Of a stretch of DNA of 64,000 nucleotides, positions 8,067-14,464 are shown in pieces. The notes under the pieces were generated by a model. The model made no database searches. It was not told the DNA's origin and worked only from the letters and a program-made list of their open reading frames with translations. The translations under genes were made by a program, and so were the position numbers. Origin of the DNA: JAOADN01 sp046155885 (GTDB lineage: Bacteria > Pseudomonadota > Alphaproteobacteria > Rhodobacterales > Rhodobacteraceae). The stretch lies in NCBI GenBank assembly GCA_046155885.1, contig JBJXFU010000007.1, positions 1-64,000 on the forward strand. Direction: 5' to 3'. Every line of letters begins with the position of its first letter. Within the stretch, counting starts at the first letter, position 1.

Positions 8067-9251
8067 ATGCCCGACGCGCCCCCCGACGCGCCACCAGAGC
8101 GGCTCTTCCCGGAGCCCCGCCCCATCGCGGAGGTGTTGCGCGCGCATGTCGAGAACGCGGCGCATTTCTGGGTGCTTCTGAGCCGCGCGGCCGAGGCCCT
8201 GCCCGAGGGCGATCCCGAAGTGGTGAAGTGGTCGCGGCGGCTGACGGGCCAACTGGAAGGGGCGCGGCTGGGCGGGGATGCGGGGCTGGCGCTGGCGGCC
8301 GATCTGGCGGTGGCGACAGGCGAGGCGCCTGAGGTCTTCGTGCTGTCGGCGCTGGCGCTGGCGGCGGGGCGCGACGAGGCCCTGGTGCGGGCCGTGGCGC
8401 TGGCGGAGGCGGCGCCGGAGGCGGTGGCGGGGCTGACCGGGGCGGTGTCGCTGACGCCGCGTGGGGTGCTTGCGCCGCATGTGGCGGGCTGGCTGAACTC
8501 GCCGCGCTGGCCGGAGCGGGCGGCGGGGATCGCGGCCTGCCTGCGCTGGGGGCAGTCGCCGGGCAGGCATCTGGAGGTGCTGGTCCGCGATCCGGTGGCC
8601 GGGGTACGGGCGCAGGCGCTGCGGCTGCCCGGAGCGATAGCCTTCGCCCGGGCGCGTCTGGCCGACCCCGAGCCTTCGGTGCGGCTGGAGGCGGCGGCGA
8701 TGCTGCTGCGGGCGGGGGAGCGGGCAGAGGATCGCGAGGCCGGGGCGGCGGCGCTGCGGGCGCTGGCAGGCGATGCGGGCTTGGCGAGCGAGCGGCCCGA
8801 GGTCGCGGCGGAGGCGCTCGACCGGGCGGTCACGGGGTCGCCGCCGCGCGCGCTCGCGGCCTGGATCAAGGGGCTGTGGGAGGCGCCGAGGACGGCGGCG
8901 CTGGCGCTGCGCGCCGTGGGGATCAACGGCGACCCGAAGTCATGGCCCTTGCTGATCGCGCAGATGGGCGAGCCGGCGCTGGCGCTTCCCGCCGGGCTGG
9001 CGGCAGCCGACATGCTGGGGCGCGAGCCAGCGGAGGGGGCACTTTTTACCTCGGATGCCGGGCGGCTGCCCGGGGCGGTGGCGGCGGCGCATGACCTTGA
9101 CTTCACGCTGCTGCCGGACGCGGCCGCCTTCGCGGCGGTGCTGAAGGAGGGGCGGCTCGGGCGGGCGGCGGGCGAGGACATGTCGCTGCGGGCCCGGCGG
9201 CTCGACCGGCTGCGGCGCGAGGCGGCCCTGCCCCTGGCCGAGGCGGGGTAG
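8067..9251 (+). CDS. HEAT-repeat protein of TIGR02270 type, T6SS-associated
   Basis: 394 residues made almost entirely of short Ala/Leu/Arg-rich helices with HEAT-like periodicity (VRDPVAGVRAQALRLPGAI; ADPEPSVRLEAAAMLLRAG; WPLLIAQMGEPALALPAGL). The opening RLFPEPRPIAEVLRAHVENAAHFW is what I know of the TIGR02270 family, whose genes occur in T6SS effector loci with DUF2169 and DUF4150 proteins, exactly the neighbours here (7 bp to the DUF2169 gene). The helical solenoid suggests a protein-binding scaffold in effector loading; no enzymatic motif is visible. Family assignment is from memory of sequence and context. Confidence 0.78.
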   Translation: MPDAPPDAPPERLFPEPRPIAEVLRAHVENAAHFWVLLSRAAEALPEGDPEVVKWSRRLTGQLEGARLGGDAGLALAADLAVATGEAPEVFVLSALALAAGRDEALVRAVALAEAAPEAVAGLTGAVSLTPRGVLAPHVAGWLNSPRWPERAAGIAACLRWGQSPGRHLEVLVRDPVAGVRAQALRLPGAIAFARARLADPEPSVRLEAAAMLLRAGERAEDREAGAAALRALAGDAGLASERPEVAAEALDRAVTGSPPRALAAWIKGLWEAPRTAALALRAVGINGDPKSWPLLIAQMGEPALALPAGLAAADMLGREPAEGALFTSDAGRLPGAVAAAHDLDFTLLPDAAAFAAVLKEGRLGRAAGEDMSLRARRLDRLRREAALPLAEAG

Positions 9252-9257
9252 CGGGCC

Positions 9258-10331
9258 ATGCCGGACATGTGGATCCTGTCGAACGACACGGCGTTCCTGG
9301 CCGAACAGACGTTCCTCGGCGACCGGGACGGGGCGGACACCTATGTGCTGGCGGTGAAGGCCACGCATGACATCGCGGCCGACGGGACCTGCCTGCCGGC
9401 CGAGGATCAGGTGCCCGTCGCGCATATGCCGAAGCCTTCGGACCCCGACAAGCCGTCGAGCCTGATCGAGGAGACGGATTTCGACTTCATGAAGCCGGGG
9501 ACGGATATCGTGGTGCTCGGCAACGCCTTCAACGCCGATCCGGCGGGCCGGGGCGAGGTGCGGGTGGGGCTTCTTTGCGGGCCGGTGCGGAAGACGCTGT
9601 CGGTCATCGGGCGGCGGCGGTGGCTGCACAGCGCGCTGGGGCCGGTCCTGTCGGAGCCGGAGCCTTTCCGCGAGATGCCGGTCAGGTGGGAGAACGCCTT
9701 CGGCGGGACCGACCGGCAGGGTGCGCCGGGCGAGGACGCGGCGGTGGAGCGGCGCAACCCGGTGGGCACGGGTTACGCACGGGGCATCGAGGGGATCGAG
9801 GGGATGGCGGCGCCGTCGGTCTTCGTGCCGGGTGAAGCTTATGTTCGCTGGTCCGACCGCCCGGCACCGGCGGGTTTCGCGCCGATCGGGAGGCACTGGC
9901 TGCCCCGGGCGCCGCGCGGGGGGACTTACGGCGACGCCTGGATGAAGACCCGGATGCCGCTCTGGGCGCTGGACCTCGATCCCCGCTTTTTCATGGCCGC
10001 ACCCGACGACCAGCAGGCGATCCCGCATCTGCGGGGCGACGAGGAAGTGCGGATCGTCAACATGACGCCGGAGGGGATGCTGGCCTTCCGGCTGCCGGCG
10101 TTCCGGCCCTATGCCAATGTGCTGATGGCCGGGCGGATGCACCGGCTGAAGCTCTGGGTATCGACGGTCGCCGTCTACCCGGGGCTGCGGCGGGTGGTGG
10201 TGAGCTGGTGCGCCGCCCTGCCCTGCCAGGGCCTGCGCGAGAAGATCCGGTCCACCGAGGTCTGGGACAAGCCGCTGGTGCGGCGCGCGGCGGCGACCGG
10301 CGGCGATGATGACGAGGGGGACGAGGCATGA
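9258..10331 (+). CDS. DUF2169 protein, predicted T6SS effector adaptor/chaperone
   Basis: 357 residues matching the DUF2169 pattern: LAEQTFLGDRDGADTYVLAVKATHDI near the start, DIVVLGNAFNADP, WENAFGGTDRQG, then RNPVGTGYARG and LPRAPRGGTYGDAW. DUF2169 proteins are encoded next to PAAR-like (DUF4150) effectors and act as specific adaptors loading them onto VgrG. Here the PAAR-like gene is two genes downstream. Its last codons overlap the next gene by 4 bp, indicating one operon. A short acidic tail (GGDDDEGDEA) ends the chain. There is no signal peptide, as expected for a cytoplasmic chaperone. Confidence 0.87.
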   Translation: MPDMWILSNDTAFLAEQTFLGDRDGADTYVLAVKATHDIAADGTCLPAEDQVPVAHMPKPSDPDKPSSLIEETDFDFMKPGTDIVVLGNAFNADPAGRGEVRVGLLCGPVRKTLSVIGRRRWLHSALGPVLSEPEPFREMPVRWENAFGGTDRQGAPGEDAAVERRNPVGTGYARGIEGIEGMAAPSVFVPGEAYVRWSDRPAPAGFAPIGRHWLPRAPRGGTYGDAWMKTRMPLWALDLDPRFFMAAPDDQQAIPHLRGDEEVRIVNMTPEGMLAFRLPAFRPYANVLMAGRMHRLKLWVSTVAVYPGLRRVVVSWCAALPCQGLREKIRSTEVWDKPLVRRAAATGGDDDEGDEA

Positions 10332-11362
10332 AGGCCGCGATCCTTTCGGTCGGCGCGGTGACGCCCATCGGCATGACGGCCGGGACGACGGCGGCGGCCT
10401 GGGCGGCGGATGTGCCCAACCACCGGATGCACCCGTTCTTTGTCGACGACCGGGGGCAGGAAGTGCTGATGGCCTACCTCGACGCGGTGACGCCCCTGGC
10501 CGAGGGCGAGCGGATGGCGATGCTTGCCGCCGGGGCGGTGGACGAGGCGGTGCGGGCTTTGCCCGGGGGGATTGCGGCCGATCTGCTGCTGGCGCTTCCC
10601 TCGCCGCGCCCGGGGATCGACGCGGCGGTGGTGCAGCGGATCGTCGCGGCGGTGCGGGCGGCGGCGGAGCCGAAGCTGACGATCCGCGAGGTGCGGCGGG
10701 GGCATCACGACCATGCGGGGGGCGTGATGGCCCTGGGCGCGGCGCTGGCGCGGGCGGCGGGGCCGGAGGCGCGGGCGTCTTTGGTGGTGGCGGCCGACAG
10801 CCTGATCGGGCCGGATGCGCTCGACTGGCTGACCGGCGCGGGGCGGCTTTTTTCAACCGCGAACCCCTTCGGGCCGATCCCCGGCGAGGCGGCGGCGGCG
10901 GTGCTGGTGGGCCCGCCGTCGCTGGTGCAGCGGGTGGGGCTGGCGCCCTTCGCGGCGCTGGTGGGCTATGGCGAGACGCGCGAGACCGCCGACAAGCCGC
11001 CGGGGCCGTGGCTGGGCCGCGCTTTGAGCGAGGCGATCGGGCTGGCCACCGACGCGATGGCGGCGGCAGGGCTGAAGGCGGGCGCGCTCTTCCCCGACCT
11101 GACGCCCGAGCCCTGGCGGGCGGACACTTTGGGGATGGGGCTGGTGCGGGTGGCGGACCGGTTCGAGCTGGCGGACGGAATGTCGGTTCTGGCCAACAGG
11201 ACCGGAGACATCGGGGCGGCGCATGGGGTAGTCTCGGCCATCGTCGCGGGGTTCGCGCGGCGGTCGGGGGCGCTGGCCGCGCGGCATGCCTGCGTTGTCG
11301 GCATGGGGGCCGCGACGGGGGCGCGGGCGGCGGTGCTGATCGATCTGGGGGAGGAGGGCTGA
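10328..11362 (+). CDS. Thiolase-fold (ketosynthase-like) protein lacking the catalytic residues, T6SS-associated
   Basis: 344 residues with the layout of a beta-ketoacyl synthase: ILSVGAVTPIGMTAGTTAAAW at the N terminus, a nucleophile-elbow-like HHDHAGGVMALGAALARA (127-144), NPFGPIPGEAAAAVLVG (179-195) and RTGDIGAAHGVVSAIVAG (291-308). The elbow has Ala/His instead of the catalytic Cys, the HGTGT motif is absent, and the late GHT..GA motif reads GDIGAA, so no Cys-His-His triad remains. It is therefore probably not a condensing enzyme. It overlaps the DUF2169 gene by 4 bp and ends just before the PAAR-like gene, so a structural or chaperone role in effector assembly is inferred. Confidence 0.78.
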   Translation: MKAAILSVGAVTPIGMTAGTTAAAWAADVPNHRMHPFFVDDRGQEVLMAYLDAVTPLAEGERMAMLAAGAVDEAVRALPGGIAADLLLALPSPRPGIDAAVVQRIVAAVRAAAEPKLTIREVRRGHHDHAGGVMALGAALARAAGPEARASLVVAADSLIGPDALDWLTGAGRLFSTANPFGPIPGEAAAAVLVGPPSLVQRVGLAPFAALVGYGETRETADKPPGPWLGRALSEAIGLATDAMAAAGLKAGALFPDLTPEPWRADTLGMGLVRVADRFELADGMSVLANRTGDIGAAHGVVSAIVAGFARRSGALAARHACVVGMGAATGARAAVLIDLGEEG

Positions 11363-11365
11363 GCG

Positions 11366-11758
11366 ATGCCGGTGACCGTGAACGTCAACGACATGTCGCT
11401 GTCGCACAAGGCGTCGATGGGGATCGCGATGGCGACGGTGCCGGACGTCTGCAAGACCCCCGCGCCGCCCGCCCCGCCGGTACCGATCCCTTATCCCAAC
11501 ATCGCCCAGTCCTCGACCCTGTCGGGGGGAACCACCACCGTGAAGGCGGACGGCGGGCAGATGTGCGCCAACCAGCCGTCGAAATACGACATGTCGAACG
11601 GCGACGAGGCGGGGGTACTGGGCGGGGTCGTGTCCGGCGTGAACATGAAGGCGGCGGAGTGGATCCTGTTTTCGTTCAACGTCGATCTGGAGGGCAAGGG
11701 GGCCTGCCGGCTGAGCGACAAGATGACGAACAACAACAAGAATACGGTTTGTTTGTAG
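11366..11758 (+). CDS. DUF4150 PAAR-like protein (T6SS spike tip)
   Basis: 130 residues. VTVNVNDMSLSHKASMGIAM, then TVPDVCKTPAPPAPPVPIPY followed by PNIAQSSTL, is the DUF4150 PAAR-like signature; GGTTTVKADGGQMC and AGVLGGVVSGVNMKAAEW follow. PAAR-like domains cap the VgrG spike and carry toxins. In many loci the toxin is fused to this domain; here the chain ends at the PAAR-like core (NTVCL) and the presumed toxin is a separate gene 15 bp downstream. It starts 3 bp after the ketosynthase-like gene. Confidence 0.9.
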   Translation: MPVTVNVNDMSLSHKASMGIAMATVPDVCKTPAPPAPPVPIPYPNIAQSSTLSGGTTTVKADGGQMCANQPSKYDMSNGDEAGVLGGVVSGVNMKAAEWILFSFNVDLEGKGACRLSDKMTNNNKNTVCL

Positions 11759-11773
11759 GGGGGGGACGGGCGC

Positions 11774-12352
11774 GTGCCGAATATGCAGACGCCGCTGGGC
11801 AAAATGACGCCGGAGGAATATGTCGCCTGCGTGATCATTTGCTGCGACCGGAAGCAATACGACTTCAATACGGATCCCGCCGACCCCGAAAAAAGCTGCC
11901 AAAGAATGGGCAGCAAGAAGCACTCTTGCGTGCTGCACAATCTTCGGGAACACACGAAATCGGGGGAATTGACACAGAAGAACAAGTTTCCAAACTCGGT
12001 TCGGGGCAATCCGCCTGTCAAGGACGTCGGTGGCCAGAACTGCATTCCCGATATTCTGCTGAACAACGGCCGAGGATGGCAGATCGTTGACGCCAAATTC
12101 CCCTGCGACCCCAAGAAGCTGAACCCAAAGCTGGGGGTGCCTCCGGCGAAGGCGGCCAAAAAGTCGACCGGGGTTCAATACCAATCTCCGGCGAAGTCAG
12201 GCAAATCAATGATGACGGATAAGGAAAAGAACACTTATCCGGACTACCCATTGCCGGACCCGGCGTCCAACAAACCACCCAAGTGCATGTCACCGAGCGA
12301 TGCTAAGAAGATAAAGAGTGACTGCGCATGCAACAAGATGAAAATGACCTAA
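11774..12352 (+). CDS. Putative T6SS effector, cysteine-rich PD-(D/E)xK nuclease-like protein
   Basis: 192 residues from GTG 11774 (ATG 11783 would remove three). The centre reads GGQNCIPDILL (86-96) then GWQIVDAKFPC (101-111): a Pro-Asp pair (D93) followed after 13 residues by D106-A-K108. That is the spacing and strand pattern of a PD-(D/E)xK restriction-endonuclease-like active site. Ten cysteines and many lysines are present, with no signal peptide or membrane segment. Coding G+C is strikingly low (32 of 60 bases at 11881-11940 against 47 of 60 at 11281-11340), suggesting acquisition by transfer. Lying between a PAAR-like gene and a DUF3396-type immunity gene, it is most simply a DNA-attacking toxin. 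Nuclease activity is inferred. Confidence 0.7.
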   Translation: MPNMQTPLGKMTPEEYVACVIICCDRKQYDFNTDPADPEKSCQRMGSKKHSCVLHNLREHTKSGELTQKNKFPNSVRGNPPVKDVGGQNCIPDILLNNGRGWQIVDAKFPCDPKKLNPKLGVPPAKAAKKSTGVQYQSPAKSGKSMMTDKEKNTYPDYPLPDPASNKPPKCMSPSDAKKIKSDCACNKMKMT

Positions 12353-12363
12353 GGGAGTTGACG

Positions 12364-13296
12364 ATGGCGGACGGCCGCTTCGAGCTTCGCGAAGATGGGA
12401 CGGTGGTCACTTCGCACGTTTTCGGGATGAGCTTCTTTCTTTCGGGCGACGTTACCGATTATGCGGCCGATCTGATAGCTGTACAGAACGGGTGGCTGGA
12501 CTTGGTGGGAAGGTCGCGCTTTGGGTGGTACGCGACTGAAACGATGAGCAAGCATCGCAAAGCAAATGCGAAGACGCTTGCGTTGCTTGCCAGTTGGCTT
12601 GCCCCCGACGCCCCGAAGCGCGATTACATCGCGATGATGCTGAAGGACGGGTCCGAGTACGACGAACCGGGTGCCGCCATCTTCCGGATTTTTGCCCACC
12701 CAGCCTATGACCCCGCCAAGAGTCTGCCGGCATACCTGCATTTGGCGATGCCTGCCGGAGAGGCGGCGGAACGGCTTGAAGTCTTGGAGAGTGTCTTTGT
12801 TTCAGTCTCCGGCCGTCTGCCTGTGTGCAGCGCGCAAGGTGGGTGGGGGATTGAGACGTCACCCTATTTCCAGGAAGAGAGCCATACGGCGGCCTGGGCC
12901 TTTTCCATGCGGCATCCGGGATTGGATGTCTTTACCGGCATCGATGATCGAAGGGCAGCGCGACTCGACGGTTTGCGCACGGTGAATTGGCTGACAGCGA
13001 TAGGCTCCGACCTGCTGGCCGACGTTGGCGGTTCGGAGTCACTACGAAAACTCCTTCCTTCCGAAGTAACCATGGTCCCCCTGCCGAACGGTGGATTGGT
13101 ACTGCGTGCAGGACCCGCTCCGGAAATCGGCGACGTGAACAGACGGGACCGGATTCCAGCCTATTCCGCTGTCAATGCGGCCCTGCGGCCCTTGATCGAC
13201 CGGTGTGTGCCCCGGGCAATGGACTTCGACATTCGCAACGACGACGAGGGAACGGCGACGCCGCGTTGGTTCCGGCGCTTTGCGGGTCCCTCTTGA
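12364..13296 (+). CDS. DUF3396-type protein, predicted immunity protein
   Basis: 310 residues. Recognisable stretches of the DUF3396 / type VI immunity family are MSFFLSGDVTDYAADLIAVQ near the start, DAPKRDYIAMMLKDG, RTVNWLTAIGSDLLADVGG at about residue 205-225, and a late PNGGLVLRAGPAPEIGDVNR. Such proteins neutralise a co-encoded T6SS toxin, here the nuclease-like protein whose stop lies 11 bp upstream. ATG 12364 has AAGGGAG eight bases ahead; an in-frame ATG at 12328 would overlap the toxin gene and is less likely. No signal peptide, so it acts in the cytoplasm, fitting a toxin whose target is DNA. Confidence 0.8.
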   Translation: MADGRFELREDGTVVTSHVFGMSFFLSGDVTDYAADLIAVQNGWLDLVGRSRFGWYATETMSKHRKANAKTLALLASWLAPDAPKRDYIAMMLKDGSEYDEPGAAIFRIFAHPAYDPAKSLPAYLHLAMPAGEAAERLEVLESVFVSVSGRLPVCSAQGGWGIETSPYFQEESHTAAWAFSMRHPGLDVFTGIDDRRAARLDGLRTVNWLTAIGSDLLADVGGSESLRKLLPSEVTMVPLPNGGLVLRAGPAPEIGDVNRRDRIPAYSAVNAALRPLIDRCVPRAMDFDIRNDDEGTATPRWFRRFAGPS

Positions 13297-14036
13297 TGAA
13301 GCTGCTGGCGCCGGAAAGAGTGGTTCTGAATGGCGTCTGCCAGCTGGAGGTCGACTGCGGGCGCGCATTGCCGGATGCGGAAGCCAGGTGGCTGTTCGAT
13401 TTCCTTCGCGACTTGGCGGCGGTCGGGTCCCGTGGAGGGTTCGCGCCTTCGGGGGCCCGTGCGACGGCGATGACGCTGGAAAGGTTCGGGCCTTCCCGGC
13501 AGGGCGTCACAGCAGATTTCGATCTCTCCGAGATTGACCGCCGTTTTCTCTTCTGCCTTGAGTCGGCCCTTATCGCGCAAGGAATGGAGGTCCCCGTCCA
13601 AGAAATCAGGCTGGGCGACGGGAGCGGGCGTTTTCAGGTGATCGACGACGGTCTTTCAGGGGCAGACGCATCGGTTTTTCCGGAACTGCGCCAAGACCTG
13701 GGGTTTCCCTATTTGGCGGACGGCACCGTCACCAGCAGGATGCGCTCGACTGTGGTGACGCTTTCCGAGTCGGTAAATGCCGCGCTATGCGACCGCTTGG
13801 CGGAGTGGGTCGCCCCGTTGTTCAGCCTGGTCGAGGCGGGAGCCTTCGTCATGACGCTGCCCTACCCGGCGGAGGCGCGGAGTTTCTATTCCGGCGTTCA
13901 GCAGTTTGAAATGGACTCGCTCGAAATCGTGGTGGACCGGTTCGAGGCGGACGACGCCGCGTTCGAAATTCTTGCCAACATGTTGGCCGCTTTCCGTTCG
14001 TCCGGATTTCCCATCCTTCGAGTTGAGCAGTATTAG
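13296..14036 (+). CDS. Unknown protein of the effector module, possible second immunity or accessory factor
   Basis: 246 residues starting at an ATG that overlaps the stop of the immunity gene (ATGA at 13296), so translation is probably coupled. I do not recognise the family. It appears to be a soluble alpha/beta protein without a signal peptide. Visible features are WLFDFLRDLAAVG near residue 32, FDLSEIDRRFLFCLESALIA, PELRQDLGFPYLADGTVTSR and a C-terminal FEADDAAFEILANMLAAFR. Base composition is intermediate between the toxin gene and the cluster. Because it is coupled to the immunity gene and absent from the core T6SS list, a role in immunity is the simplest guess, but it could be a second adaptor. 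It ends 15 bp from the convergent DUF6484 gene. Confidence 0.7.
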   Translation: MKLLAPERVVLNGVCQLEVDCGRALPDAEARWLFDFLRDLAAVGSRGGFAPSGARATAMTLERFGPSRQGVTADFDLSEIDRRFLFCLESALIAQGMEVPVQEIRLGDGSGRFQVIDDGLSGADASVFPELRQDLGFPYLADGTVTSRMRSTVVTLSESVNAALCDRLAEWVAPLFSLVEAGAFVMTLPYPAEARSFYSGVQQFEMDSLEIVVDRFEADDAAFEILANMLAAFRSSGFPILRVEQY

Positions 14037-14051
14037 GGAGCCCCCTCCCCC

Positions 14052-14456
14052 TCAGTTCAGCTGCACGCTTCCCCCCTGCACCCGGTTTGCCCCCCGCGCG
14101 CGGCTGAGGAGTTCCTCGCCCTTCACGGCGATGCGGCCGTCGGCGTGGAGGGTGACGCTGGCCTTGCCGCAGCGCAGGATCAGGGTGCCTTTCGCCTCGA
14201 CAACTTTCGGGGCGGTGCCGTCGGCCTCGGTCACCGGGAGCGGCGGGCGGAGGAGGCCGAGGACGAGGAGGTCGCCCTGAACGGTGTCGGCCACCGCGAT
14301 CTCGGCGCCGGTGTCGGCGGGGGCGAGGTCGGCGAGGCTGCGCGCGGCGCGCAGGCCGGTGGTGTCGGCGACGAGGGGGTGGCCTTCGGCGTCGAAGCCC
14401 GAAAGCCGGGCGATGCGCAGGCCCGGGAGGAGCGAGAGGGTGGAGCCGTCGTGCAT
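14052..14456 (-). CDS. DUF6484-type T6SS-associated protein
   Basis: 134 residues. The start GSTLSLLPGLRIARLSGFD and the closing GEELLSRARGANRVQGGSVQLN with an ILRCGKASVTLHADGRIAV beta strand match what I know as the DUF6484 family, encoded beside T6SS genes. The ILRCGKASVTLHADG segment resembles the repeated beta strands of VgrG C-terminal needles, so it may contact the spike. It follows clpV by 8 bp on the same strand, indicating co-transcription. No enzymatic motif or signal peptide is present. Confidence 0.75.
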   Translation of the reverse strand: MHDGSTLSLLPGLRIARLSGFDAEGHPLVADTTGLRAARSLADLAPADTGAEIAVADTVQGDLLVLGLLRPPLPVTEADGTAPKVVEAKGTLILRCGKASVTLHADGRIAVKGEELLSRARGANRVQGGSVQLN

Positions 14457-14464
14457 GGGCGCCC

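Noticed and set aside
11758..11765. 8-G run as a programmed frameshift joining tip and toxin
   Set aside because: The TAG stop codon (11756-11758) comes before almost the whole run, so slippage there could not bypass it.
10306..12090. Rightward 594-codon open frame
   Set aside because: It overlaps three well-supported genes in another frame and is Gly/Arg-rich without a domain.
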